Assembly: GCA_903813345.2 (NCBI GenBank)
Contig: CAIIXF020000006.1
Coordinates: 19,165,936-19,229,935, forward strand
Direction: 5' to 3'
DNA length: 64,000 nucleotides
From: Owenia fusiformis
Taxonomy: Eukaryota; Annelida; Polychaeta; Sabellida; Oweniidae
Below, in pieces: positions 23,677 through 36,184 of this stretch (position 1 is the first letter of the stretch; every line of letters starts with the position of its first letter). The position numbers and the translations under genes were made by a program. The notes beneath the pieces were generated by a model. That model ran no database searches, was not told the origin of the DNA, and worked only from the letters and a program-made list of their open reading frames with translations.

Positions 23677-24526
23677 AGCGTCTCAATTCGTTGGAAAGCT
23701 TGATAGTCCTTCATGAAAGTGTAACAAAGAGTGTCAGATATTGATGATAGCGTCTGACCTCGTGTCAGATCTTCATGCCAGATCGTAGCTAATCTTGAGA
23801 CATCTTAACGAAGCGTGTCAAGTGGTAAGAGACCGTGAACAGACTGGGGTCCCCGCTTTGAACCAAGCTCTGTTAAGCTTTCCTACGCTTTGAGTCAAGC
23901 TTTGTTGAGCTTTGTTACGGTTTGTTAAGCTTTGATACGCTCTCGGCGCTTCAATCAATTCGTAACAGAGCGCCCAAAATTCTTAAACAGTTTTGGCGCT
24001 CTTGCCGATTATCCCGCTTTACTCCGAGCTTTTCTACGACCTATTACGACCCCGACGCTTTAATCAAGCTTTGTTACGCTTTGGTGCCGCTTTACAAGCC
24101 GCTTTAAAGCGCCATCAAAGCGCCGTTGGTGCGAACGTAGCTTGAACAGTTTACATTTTTAGTGCTCTTGCCGAATATCCCGCTTAACTCAGAGCTGTTC
24201 TACTACCTATTACGACCCCGACGCTTTAATCAAACTTTGCTACGCTTTGGTGCCGCTTTACAAGCCGCTTTGAAGCGCCATCAAAGCGCCATTGGTGTGA
24301 ACGTAGCTTAAACAAAAATGACGGCGCTTTGCTCGCCGATTTAATGCGGGGCATTCGCCGTTGCTGTGAACATAGCTTAAAGAATAACAATGCCAAAAAG
24401 ACCTTAAAAGAAGAAAAAACAATCCTGTGAGGGTCTTTTGACCGAAAAAGAATTGAAATTTGAATTAAAAAAATGCAAAAATGGAAAATCACCGATCGGA
24501 TGGAGTAAAAATCACAAAAGACGTAC

Positions 24527-25460
24527 TTAGGTCAAAAAAGTAAAATTTGCAAGGTCAAAGGTCAAGGTCATCAAACAAAATCACGAACCGTGTTTTTTAA
24601 GTTTCTCAAAATTGTTGACTACAAATATTTTTTGATTTAAGTCAGGATATATTCCTCTAAAGGTTCTACACATACTAACAATTGGCTATTTATTAGAATT
24701 TTACACCAGTTTTAAGATATTAGAGCTCAAAAACTGAAAAAGGTCAAAGGATAGGTATCGATATGGTGAACTGAATTCAACAATGTTTTTCTCTTAAACC
24801 AATAATTGAAAACATTCTGTAATAAACACGGTCCTTTATGTAATGTTGACTGACTGGCAACAATTTAATGCAAAAATCATTTATATATATTTTATATAAC
24901 TGTTTTTGTTAACATTTTTTTATTTTTAGTGCAATTGTTTTTTGTTCCTTTCGACCAATTCTTGAGAATGAAATAAAATGTCTTTCCGAACCTTGTTGGG
25001 ACAAAATAGCATATACAACATTTTCTGAGACCTCTCAATATTATAGTTATACAAAGGAAATTTTGGTTGATTTAACAAAAAGTATGCAAAAGCTTAAAAC
25101 AAAACCCCCCAAAATATATAAAAATTAAGATAAACCTTTTATTTCATTAACAACTTTCCCTTGTACAATTACAATATTGAGAGACCTAAACACGTTGTGT
25201 TGATGTCGTTTTGTTTCAATGAGGTTCGGATAGATGTTTCATTTCATTCCGAACATATGATACCAAAAACTAAAGAAGTGTCTGATGTGTTAATTTTACA
25301 TATATTTAATCACAAAATACCCACTAAGGTTTAAGAAAGTAAAACTTGCAAGGTCAAAGGTCAAGGTCATCAAATTGAATCACAAACGGTGTTATCTAAG
25401 TTTCTCAAACCTCGAGATTACAATTCAATATTTTTAACTCAAAGTCAGGATATATCGGGT
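24527..25460. repeat. Pair of about 125-bp direct repeats carrying AGGTCA triplets
   Basis: 24529-24665 and 25325-25460 share GCAAGGTCAAAGGTCAAGGTCATCAA and ...AAGTCAGGATATAT, given here in parts: GCAAGGTCAAAGGTCAAGGT then CATCAA. AGGTCA lies at 24552, 24559, 24565 and at 25351, 25358, 25364. The copies flank the element at 24746-25310. Confidence 0.65.
24746..25310. mobile_element. 'AAAGGAGTGGTATCGATATGG' family element, copy 1
   Basis: Starts AAAGGATAGGTATCGATATG. It is self-complementary around 25,110 (GGTTGATTTAACAAAAAGTA; GAGACCTCTCAATATT versus AATATTGAGAGACCT). No coding sequence. Relatives at 26,573, 51,879 and 58,272. The right end is diverged. Confidence 0.65.
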
Positions 25461-26440
25461 ATCCCAAAAAATGAGCCATTTTTTCACAATGATAATATAT
25501 ATAAACATATGATGGTAATAAAAAGCCTATAAGATGGTCAACATATATTGACAGGTAGATTGTACCATTCCTTGATGTGCCATGCTAATTTTGCACAAAA
25601 ACAATCACTACCTTCATGGGAGGACATTCAAAGGAGAACAATCTCAGGGATAATCCATTTCCAATAATCGATAAACTTTAAAAGTAATATGTAAATACTA
25701 AATAATGTATATAAGGTATATAACAATTTTATTTTTACGAATAACTCTTCACATTGTTACTCTCCTTGATATAAACAACCATTTATACATCTGCTAGAAT
25801 TCTAAAAACAAAATTACTAGATTTTTCACCTTACACGTGCACACTTTACTTTACTTTAGATTTTTTTTAGTTAGTTACATACTTTATTGTCAAACTATGA
25901 TGCATAAATTATACAACTTTAACACGTGTATGAAGCTGTTTTAATGACAAAAATGAGAATTCAATAATAACTATACATATTGATAGCATATGTATGCATC
26001 TAACTTATGGCTAGTGGTGGTGGGTTGTGGCTGCCAATGTGTGTTAACTCTCTTTCGGTTTAGGAAAATGTATGGATTTGGGTTTTAAGTCAACCTTAGT
26101 CTAAGGATATTTCACATCTTTCTGAATTAAAGCATAAATGGAGTCCTTTGAAGAAGAATGATCCTCATTGAGCCACAGTGTTGTCTTATATTATATAATT
26201 GTTTGATCTGGACAGATTCAAGTTCCCATCAGGGTCCTTAATCAACTAATGAGTAGTGTTTTATTCTATTCTGATGAGCCATTTTAAGTCGAACCTGAGC
26301 ACACGGTCATTAGTAAGATGATTAAAAAATCATTAGTTTCGCATTTCTACCATGATCTAGCTAGAATGATATAGGAACTCTTAATAGTTCCCATATGAAC
26401 GTCACGTATCCCATGATTCAAAGTTGCTAGATTATCCCTA
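25461..26440. other. No gene recognised
   Basis: AT-rich non-coding sequence. Confidence 0.5.
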
Positions 26441-26572
26441 AATAGCTTGTGTTATGTGGAGCCAGCGAGCTGATTTGTAAACTGGCTCCATCTTGAATGA
26501 AAAATGAACGGTGCATAATCTGTTCTGAATTGATGAACTTAATCCAATTCATCGATATTCATGCTAAGAATG

Positions 26573-28184
26573 AAAGGAGTGGTATCGATATGGAGAACTT
26601 TTTAAACACACGTTTCTCTTAAACCAGCTTTAAAAAAATCTAGAAATTGAACACATCGTCAATTTAATGGTCATTTTTTGAATGGTAACAATATAATTTG
26701 AAAAACATATTATATACACTCCCCTCCATAAGTTTGGCAACCTTTTTTCCCCCATTGAACTACGTGTTAAAGCCTCTTTACCTTTGAATTTTTATTTACT
26801 TAATCTGCGATGAAAATACTTAAACTATTGCTGAGAACGTAATTTGACCTTAATTCCAATACCTTCAAATTTTCTCAATTTTTTTCCTCAATTACAATAG
26901 GTCGAAAATTGATGATAAATTTGATGAATTTTTGAAAATCGACATTCCCATGTTAACCAATGGGAAATGGTAGGTTTGCCGCAAGTCATATGACAGAATA
27001 TCCATCCATCCGAGTCCTTGCAAAAAATACGAGTTAGGCAGGGAATTGAATTTGCTAACTTTATTTTACAAAAATTGATATGTTTCTTCAGGTTCAACAA
27101 AGTTATAGGGGTTTAAAGTCAAAATTGTTTTTCAAAAAACCTCTCCCATTGAAATAACACAGGAGGCGAAAAATTATTTTCAAAAATGACTTTGAAGCGC
27201 TGTAACTTTAATATTCATCAAATAAACTAAACACTTAGTGTTCAAAAAAGTTAGACAATTCAATTTCCTATATAAAAATATTTTTTGCTGAATCTTTTAC
27301 TGAAAATTTATCCTGATTTCTGATTTGCCCCGAACCCTCCATTTCCCATTGGATTACATGGGAATGACGATTTTCAAAAATTCATCAAATTTATCATCAA
27401 TTTTCGACCTATTGTAATTCAGGAAAAAAATTGAGAAAATGTGGAGGTATTGGAAATAAAGTCAAGTTACGTTTCCATTAATATTATAAGTTATTTCATC
27501 GCCGGTTAAGTAATAAAAATTCAAACGTAAAGAGGCTTTAACACGTAGTTCAATGGGGAAAAAAGGTTGCCAAACTTATGGAGGGGAGTGTACTTTCATC
27601 TATATTGTTTTAGAAAACACATCAAACACTTGTTCTGTTTTTGGTATCATGTTTCCAGAGTGAAATGAAACATCTTTCCGAACCTCATTGGAACAAAACG
27701 ACATAAACACAACATGTTTAGGTATCTCAATATTGCAATTGTACAAAGGAAATTTTGGTTGATTTAAAAAAAGTCAAAGGTTTATCTTGATTTTTATCTA
27801 TTTTGGGGGATTTTGTTTTAATTTTTTGAATACTTTTTTTAAAATCAACCAAAAATTCAATTGTATAACTATACTATTGAGAGGTCTAAAACATGTTGTA
27901 TATGCTATTTTGTTCCAACAATTAAAGGTTCGGAAAGACATTCTATTTCATTCTCAAGAATTGGTAGAAAGGAGCAAAATCAATTGCACTAAAAAAACAA
28001 AAAATGTTAACAAAAACAGTTATATAAAATATTTCTAAATAATTTTCGCATTAAATTCCAGTGGTGTCAATCAGTCAACATTACATAAAATACCACTCAC
28101 GTGTTTTTTACAGAATGTTTTCAATGATTGGTTTAAGAGAAAAATATCGTTGAATTCAGTTCTCCATATCGATACCACTCCTTT
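26573..28184. mobile_element. 'AAAGGAGTGGTATCGATATGG' family element, copy 2 (hosts a nested insertion)
   Basis: Ends AAAGGAGTGGTATCGATATG and CATATCGATACCACTCCTTT are exact inverses over 20 bases. It has the same GAGACCTCTCAATA-type core as copy 1. It is inserted in the 310-bp array and itself holds the 26717-27590 element. Confidence 0.8.
26717..27590. mobile_element. 874-bp Tc1-like fold-back element, TA-flanked
   Basis: Ends CACTCCCCTCCATAAGTTTG and, inverted, the same, flanked by TA. Arms of about 250 bp are near-complementary (TTTGATGAATTTTTGAAAATC given in part: GATGAATTTTTGAAAATCG). The uninterrupted relative at 52,010-52,030 gives the empty site. No transposase frame. Confidence 0.8.
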
Positions 28185-28807
28185 ACACTCATAATTTTGG
28201 CTTAAAATGACTTTTTGCAAAAAATCTTGAAACATGTTAAGCTTTTAGATATTTTTCAGTTTTTTTCTAATTTTCATGCAAATAAGAGAATAAGATGCAC
28301 AATGCACATAAAATGATTGGGAAACAATATCCCTTGATTCCTACTTGTTAGATTGTCTTTAAATATCTTGTGTTACATGGAGCGAGCTGTAATGTTGGCC
28401 GGCTCCAACTTGGAGCCAGTTTTGCAAAATGAACGGTGCGTTTTTATTAAACAGATGCATAATCTGTTCTGAATTGATGAACATCTCCAATTCATCGATA
28501 TTCCTGTTTTTAATTCAATTTACACTTATAATTTTGGCTTATAATGACTTTTTGCAAAAAATCTTGAAATATGTTAAGAAATACATATTTTTCAGTTTTT
28601 TTTCTAATTTTCATGCAAATAATAAGAGAATATGCATAATGTACATCAAAATGATCGGGAGACAGTAGTCCATGATTCCCAGTTGCTACATTGTCCCTAG
28701 ATAGCTTGTGTTAAATGGAGCGAGCTGATTTGTAAACTGGCTCCATCTTGGAGTGAGTTTTGAAAAATGAACGGTGCGTTTTAATAAAATATCATTCAAT
28801 CCTGGTA

Positions 28808-29537
28808 AAATTCACAGAGCAACAAGATCTCGAAGACAATATTTCTAAAATGTTTTTGATTTTTGAAAAACGGCCAGGAAGTCAACTCGGGGCGTTAGTA
28901 AATATTGAATGCAAAAATGTATGGAATTTGTGGTAAAAAATCGATGCGTTACATTTTTTCAAGTCTCTAAAATCAGCTCTTATTTTGATATTATTTGAAA
29001 AATAAAGAAATCGGTTATTGTTTTGCAAACGCCATGACAATATTGTGCAGTTAATCTTTTTTTAAATCAGACCTAATTTAGAAGGTTAAATAAAGGTAAA
29101 CTTATTGCTTGTCTTTTTTGCCTTCAAAACCTTACACAATTTTGAAAATTTAAAAAGCGTTCATATAAGACAATTTGAACTGTAGCCGTTATGCAATTGT
29201 GACGTCATAAATGCACATGTTCTATTGAATAAAATGTGAAATTTTAGTAAAATTCTGATTAGTATTTCAAAAGTTATCCAGATTTCAACGAATCGTGTAA
29301 GCGTGAAATTTTACGTCTTACAGCGTATTTAACGATGTCGGGGTACATTTCACTTTAAAATATGGTAGATCCCATCAAACTTTTCAATGAAAAATAATTC
29401 CAGTGAAATGCGAATAAAAAATACTTCAAAATGATATATAAAGTACATAGTTAGCTTTTTAAATAAGGCAGATATTAACGCTCAAAGCTGAGATTAGCCA
29501 TGATTTTCCCAAATTGTCCCCAGGTCAGTGCACGTCA
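28808..29537 (+). mobile_element. Dispersed repeat family 'GGGGACAATT', copy 3
   Basis: Joins the segments seen separately in copies 1 and 2 (28808-29130 to 12271-12600; 29131-29537 to 19010-19403), so it gives the best picture of that half of the element. It ends CCCCAGGTCAGTGCACGTCA. Confidence 0.7.
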
Positions 29538-29699
29538 TACATACAATGCATATAATCTGTTCTCAGTTGATGAATATGAGTCCTTTTTTATCGATGTTTA
29601 TGATTTCTAATGCAATTCACAGTTATAGTTTTGGAATAAAATGAAATATTGCAGACAATTTAAATATGTTTAGATTTTAGGTATATATTTCAAAAGATT

Positions 29700-29822
29700 A
29701 AAAGTTCTAAAAGCCGGTTTCTTGAAGATGGCTTCTGTAGTACGTCAAAAGCCGGCTTTTAAAAACTGACTTCTTGGTGACTGCAGAAGCCGGCTTCTGA
29801 TGTACTATAGAAGCCGGCTTTG
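29700..29822. repeat. Cluster of AAGCCGGCTT palindromes
   Basis: AAAAGCCGGCTTTT, AGAAGCCGGCTTCT and AGAAGCCGGCTTTG, plus the half-site variants AAAGCCGGTTTC and GATGGCTTCTG, lie within 120 bases, about 1 kb upstream of the cyclase start. Confidence 0.6.
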
Positions 29823-30691
29823 AATATTTGCCATCGACCCTTTCTCCAAAGATTGGTGCCTCTGACACCCCGGGTAATAAATTATTCCAAATCTACCACG
29901 CTGATCCTTTCTCAACCAATCAGCGAAGTTGAAGGAACAAGTGTTAAATACGTGCTCATTAACTATGCGGAAATGTCAGAAGAAATGACCATACAGAAAG
30001 TCGTCCCCATTTCGACAACAAACTCTGATTGGCTCAGTGAGACCAGAGATTTATTGTAAACTGAAAGAGTGAAGACGAAGCTCTCTTTTTAGAAGTGAAG
30101 TCGAACGAGTGCAAAGGGTAAAAATCGCGATACAAATTCCGAAGTGAACAAAATGGCGTCTGTTTGAATTCGAATTTTATAATCAAGATAAGCCCATATA
30201 TGGCAGAATATCGAGACTGAAATCTGGGAAATCTTCCATGAATTCAAACGTTATTAAAAGTTATTCTTGTTCGAAGACGATGAATTAATTATTAGGGTCA
30301 AAGTAAAGTAAAATTATGCATTTATAATTGTCACCTAAAATATATGAAAATATGTACATGTCATGTATATGCTCATATATTATTTTGATTAAAGATCCAA
30401 AAGTGTCTCAGTCTCAGCACTGAAATTCAGAAGGTCGATAACATCTTGCTTTACGTAAACTATTCTCATAAAGTAATGGTTCATTTTGATTTAATTATAT
30501 TGTCATCCTCATAGTGGATGCTATTACTTTTACCGTTATTGGGATAATTCATTCCCACGGATTCTCACTGTTATCATTAGAGAGATAAAGGAAAATTATG
30601 ATAAGCATCGGGGTACTACAATAGCTATATAATGACCAATCAGTTCGATCCAAGCAGGTTATGTCTCAGTTACAAAAGGCCACAACAAGAT
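29823..30691. other. Upstream region of the cyclase; one repeat segment
   Basis: 30146-30245 (GAACAAAATGGCG...CCCATATATGG) recurs in intron 1 at 31463-31570. An 80-codon open frame at 29820-30059 has no domain and includes CCAATCAG/CTGATTGG inverted words, so it is not called. Confidence 0.45.
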
Positions 30692-30699
30692 TATATAAT
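30692..30699 (+). promoter_or_regulatory. Candidate TATA box upstream of receptor guanylyl cyclase
   Basis: TATATAAT lies 117 bases upstream of the start codon, just before AT-rich sequence. A TATATAA-like match in a 65%-AT region is weak evidence, and a 5' UTR exon farther upstream cannot be excluded. Confidence 0.25.
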
Positions 30700-30808
30700 G
30701 CGAATCTATTATCTTATTATAATCTTTATCTTTCTCTATATTAATAATAATTGGTAATTGTGATATTGATATTAAAAGACTCGATGTTTTATTCGCATTT
30801 ACACAACA

Positions 30809-31055
30809 ATGTGGAACATCCAAACAACTACATTGTGTGTTTTTGGACTTATTTTCGAGATTTATGGAATCACAGAGATAAATGTTGGCGTTTTGATAAT
30901 CGACGACGATGACTCTCCGTATAGCATCAAAAGAACAGGCGCAGCAGTAGACTTAGCAATAGCGAAAGTAAATTCGGAGATCCTGAATTCGGATTTTAAT
31001 TTAACCGTCCATAAACAGCCGTATGGTGGAGGGTGTACTGCAGCAAAAGCACCTG
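30809..31055 (+). CDS. Receptor guanylyl cyclase exon 1: signal peptide and start of ligand domain
   Basis: Starts at ATG (MWNIQTTTL...), with a hydrophobic leader followed by INVGVLI and the [14 protein letters not shown] helix typical of the ANF-receptor fold. It carries sequon NLT and Cys76 ([11 protein letters not shown]), first partner of the conserved N-terminal disulfide. It ends in phase 1 at a GTAGAT donor. No in-frame upstream ATG gives a better leader. Confidence 0.92.
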
Positions 31056-34000
31056 GTAGATATTTACTAAAAATTAATTACTTTCATAAGACTGCTTATA
31101 TCTGAAAATCTAGTTCAATGATATATCATCAACGTTTCGCGTGATTTGCGGTGTGTATTTCAAAAATTGTATTTTAAGAATAGTGGTCCAAAACAAAATT
31201 AGATATAATGGCAACTTTAAGATTTTCATATGTCATTTATTTTCAATCTCTGCAATTCTATTTCTGATGCCCACAAAGTAATGTAAGCAATGTTATACTT
31301 TAAAGTATTTAGTGATTTCAAAGTTTTACGTTTAAAATATTTACAAGTTGGAACAAAGAGAATTGGTTTCCAGGATCCAAACTCGATATTTTCCAACAAT
31401 AAAAAGTATATATTCTTCGTAATGAAATAAGAGCAAAATTCACGATTCGAATGCTGTCAAACTGAACAAAATGGCGGCTATTTGAATAAGAATTTTATAT
31501 CACGACATGCCCATATATGGAATTCTTCTGGAACAGAATATCGATGTTGCCCTCTGGAAGCCAATCCTTTTGAATTTTGAAGAAAAGTTTTATTTCCCAC
31601 TTGAGAACAGACCGACATTTCACATTTTTTATGCACACATTTTGCACTACGTTTTCTTTGATTAATTCATCATTTCGAATACTACCATATTTTACGTAAT
31701 GGGAAACATGACTGTCAACGTTTTAATCAATTATTGGAATAACTTTTCGTTCAGTGCCAATTAGATGCGAGTAGGTAGTTACCAGTTTCGCCACCAGGTG
31801 GCTGGTTCGAGGGAAATAACATGGCAGGGTATTACAAAATTCCCTTAAACTTGAATATTCATCAGTTTTACTGGTTCACTTTTCATATTATCCTTATGTA
31901 TCTGATAGTTACACTTGTACAAATTAAAATATGTTCAGTAAAAGAAAATATTATCTGCCCAACACAAGAAAAGATATTTCCATTTTTGTGATTTTACAAC
32001 ATGGGGTCTATGGGGAATCTCCACGACCTAGAAGTCACATTTTCAAAGAAAATTAAATTCTCAAAGTTGATAAACTCTTTTCAAAACCACATTTCTAGAT
32101 GTAATTTTACATGTAGATTCCAAATATGACATAACTTTGACTGGATTTCAATGACGTAAATCAAGATTATTTTTACTCGCATCGAGGATATTATGTTTAC
32201 TTTGTCTTGTGACTCATGTTCATTCTATTCAACTATAATAACTTGTAATAATGGAATGTGCCATTTCTATTTTAGCTTTGACATCTTATCTGTCCTGGTT
32301 ACAAAACTCTTGAATGGACTGTCGATGTCATTCTAAAACTCAAATCAATTACAGAGATCAACCTGAATTTTTCATCAGCGACGATCAGTCACTATTTGTA
32401 TACACGCGTGGTATAATATATTTGCTTCAATGGTATCTGTCAATATCATAATACATGCATCTATTGCTGATATCGTATTTCTGAAAATAGTTGAAGAGTA
32501 TCAATGATTTAAAATCTGTTCTTTTCGATCGATTTAATGTAGTTATTATCCATGAGATCATTTGTCGTCATTTTTAAAATGATGGGTTCATCTACAGATA
32601 ATTCTGCGGTTCCATCACAATTCTATGAAGTGGTACTCTAATATTTTAAACTGAGGGACTCATTAATGAACTGATACTCCTATTATTGAAATATAAAATT
32701 TACAAATAAAGGTGTCCTTATATATTTAAAAGATTAAGTATATTTAACATACATGTACAGGCTGGGCCAAAAACACTCTTTATTTTTTATTTGGTGATTC
32801 TGAATGAAAATATGAGGATACTTATCCAAAGTAACACTGAAATTAGTCATGCTTCAAATAATAATACCAAATAATCCAAAAAGGATAACTGCAATAAGTA
32901 GTACACAATTGTTTTAATATTTTGTAGGAAAAGCTGCAGATTTGTATTATAATGAAGGAATTGCTGCCTTAATAGGCCCAGCTTGTACTTCTGCACTAGA
33001 ACCCGTAGCAAGATTGGCCGGATACTGGAACATCCCCATAGTAACAGGTATTGTTTGGTGTAATGTAGATGACTTCGTTGACTCCGCCTTTTTTCTTTGA
33101 TTAAGAAAAATAAGGCTAAAACTAAAACAGATCGTAGTTCTATATCAAGGATTTTTAGACTTAATTGAATTAAGTTAGTTATTAGTTGAGCAAATGAGGT
33201 TCAGAAGAATGAGACTATTTGTCCATGGTTTTAATATATAATTTGAAAGGGGAATGAATGAGGAATTCGAATAATAACACGTTATGGAAGTCCGCTAGTT
33301 ATAAAGTTGATTAACCCGTGCTCATGCAATGATGCCGGAAATACAAGTCATTTGGTAATTTGGTTATCACGTACACACGTACAATACTACTATAAGCACA
33401 ACATATTCATTATCCGTTTTACTGTTGTCTTGGAGAACTTTCGATAAAAGTTGTTATGAAAACGCATACGTAAACTTGTACTTTAAAGGGTCTTGTCACA
33501 CTAAAACCAATTTGAAATTGGTATTCATGAATTGTTCCCAGTTGACATAAATATTTTCCGTGTTGTAAAGCATATTCATCAATAACGCAGATGCGAGTAG
33601 ATAGTTACCAGTTTCACCACCAGGTGACTCGTTCAGGTCAGATAGCATAGCTGGTATTGTAGAAAGTTCCCTTTAACTTAAATTACATCTGTTTAAGTGG
33701 TTCAATTTTCATATAACACTTATATATCTAATAGTTATGGAAATGAAATATACATTGCCAGGTTAAGAGAGTGAAGGTGACGGGGGGGGGGGGGGGTGGA
33801 TACAGTCTTTGAGCAAGACTATCGATCTACATGTACTTCAACTTTAATTTCATGGCGGAGAAAATATATTAGGTACTTTTCTCGATACTTTTAACATGTG
33901 ATATAAACCAGAACAACCCATATAAGGTGTGTATTAATGATTCAACAGTTGCTTGGAACTATAGCATTGGATTACTATGGGGAATTCCTCAAAAAGAAAA

Positions 34001-36146
34001 TTCTAGACATTAAGGAAAGGGTACCATTTACACAATTTGAGAAATTATTGGCATGAAACCTTTTAAAATTAAAACAGCATTTATATTATTCGAAAGCGTT
34101 CGTAATCGATGATTCCCAGCCCTCTGAAGTTTGAAAAATAAAAAATACCCGGGTGTTAATCCATAGATAATCCTTGAAAATGAGAAATATTATATGGTGC
34201 AATCTTATCGTCGATAAAAGTAAAACTTGCGGTCCTAATTTAAGAGATTCTGAAAAAAATTCTGTGAAAAAGTTGTCAGCTTTTTTATCTTCTGAAATAT
34301 TCAAAATTCCCCCATTTTTCAAAAAAGTTGACATTTTTATATCATCAAATATTCCACTTTACAGTGCAACGTGGGTTTCTTTATCTTAATAAACAACTGA
34401 CAATACAAATCTCTATCTCATGCGCGCACCACCCTTCTTAGACTAATTGAAACATGACATGGTACTTTATCAGAGTGTCACATAGTCAATAATCACTGCA
34501 CTATGGAATCTCTATGGGATATCAAATTAACATTGTGTCAGTTTAGAGATGTCGAAAACCTTTTACTGAAAACAACTCTTAAAGGGACTCGATAAAATTA
34601 GCTACGTTGACCAAAGTGTTTACATTTTCGAATTAGAAGGGTTTATTCGTTTTGAAGGGGTGTATCACTCGACTGTACCTAGCCGCTAGAAATGCATAAT
34701 TATAAGATACTCTGTCGGTCTAATTGTCTTGTTTAGTATATCTTTGAAAGTTTATCTAGCAGTCATTCGATAAACCATTAATAAGGAACAGACGTGACAA
34801 ATAAAAACAAATAACATAGTCATAAGCCAAATTGGTCCATTTGTCATTTTCTGAACGTATGAATATTTAAAAGTATGATGTTTTTCTGTGTAAATACTAT
34901 CATTAGGGATTATTGGAGTGATTTAGCTGGGTTGCCAAAAAATAACTTTGGGGAAAATTTTTGTATCTATTACCATGGTAACATACCAGGTATATGGTGG
35001 TATCCCAACGCTAAGTCAAAAGTCAACGCCATGTTAAGCGATTGCACCCCTCCCTAATCAGCCTATATAATTTTTTCCCCAAACAAACTTTCTCGGCAAC
35101 CCAGTTAAATCTCTTCAGATAACCCTTATTATCATAAATCGACCATAAAACATCGTACTTTTAACAATTTCAGGTTCACTATTGGATGTTTCGGGGTGAC
35201 AAATGGACTAAATGGGTTGCTCATGAACACCAAATGCAAAATATAGTAGATGTGAAATACCAGTAATTACATCTCCAAAAATATGTAATAATTAAAGCTG
35301 GGCATAAAACATGAAGACTAACAACCCAGGGTTGTTACACAATCAATGAAACTACAGATTATGTTCAATAATTACAGGATTTCTTCTGCGCTAGCATTCA
35401 AATATTGTAACAATGAAACAAAAATCTAAAATGCAAATACCAAAATTGAAATATCATACTTTCCATCATGAATTGTAAATACCTGTCTGTTTCCTGAAAA
35501 AGTATAATGGATGGAAACAGTTATATTCAAATTATGCATGTACAGGGTGGGCCAAAAAAAATCCTATATTATTTGCCAGTAACTTTTTTAATAATGCATA
35601 TACTTGAGAAATATTTTTAGTGGTACGCAGGAATCACATTTGCTATTGTTCCTGATATGGTGAAATGGGAAGTCATTTTTATAGAGGATTTTCCAAGATC
35701 TATTTTTGTGGTAGCAGGGGGTGATCTCATGTAGGGTATACCAGAATATATTTTAAATGTTTGCCTTTGCACTTTCTCCATAGGACTTGGTGATTATGGG
35801 ATATTCAAGAACAAAACTAACTTCCCCACTCTTACACGGATGGCGTATTGCCAGTGTCGCCTTCGTAAGGTTTTCGGGAGTGTATTTTCCCAATTCAACT
35901 GGACCGACATATCCATCATATACGACAGAGATGACGCCCATGCTATGACTATCGGTCAAACACTAGATGTTGGGCTGAAGAAGGGAGGGATTGAGCCACA
36001 CATGATCCAATACAATGGACAATCTGAGCCCGATTATAGCAGTATGCTTGAAGAGGCTAGCAGGCATTCCAGAGGTAACGTTTTTAATTATGTCCCCACC
36101 ACATAGTGTGGGGCCATATTGTCGGCCTAGGCGCATCCGTCTGTCC

Positions 36147-36184
<38 letters not shown>

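Larger units (their letters stand above)
22908..24377 (+). mobile_element. PIF/Harbinger-like GCTTTG mosaic element, copy B (complete ends)
   Basis: A 1,470-bp element flanked by TAA (22905-22907, 24378-24380). Ends AGGTACGTTCACACCAACGG and, inverted, AGCTATGTTCACAGCAACGG, continuing as complementary 60-base arms (CTTTGCTCGCCGATTTAA). A 3-bp TAA duplication and GTTCACACC-type ends fit PIF/Harbinger. No DDE transposase. Bases 22985-24135 match copy A in the same direction. Confidence 0.8.
26440..29690. repeat. Tandem array of about 310-bp units, interrupted by insertions
   Basis: Unit text (GCATAATCTGTTCTGAATTG, ATAATTTTGGCTTA, GGAGCGAGCTGATTTGTAAA, GAAAAATGAACGGTGCGTTTT) appears at about 26440-26570, 28185-28500, 28500-28800 and 29538-29690. 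The array is broken at 26573-28184 and at 28808-29537 by two different elements. Confidence 0.7.

Noticed and set aside
29820-30059. 79-codon open frame upstream of the cyclase
   Set aside because: No domain, and it includes inverted CCAATCAG words and repeat-like sequence.
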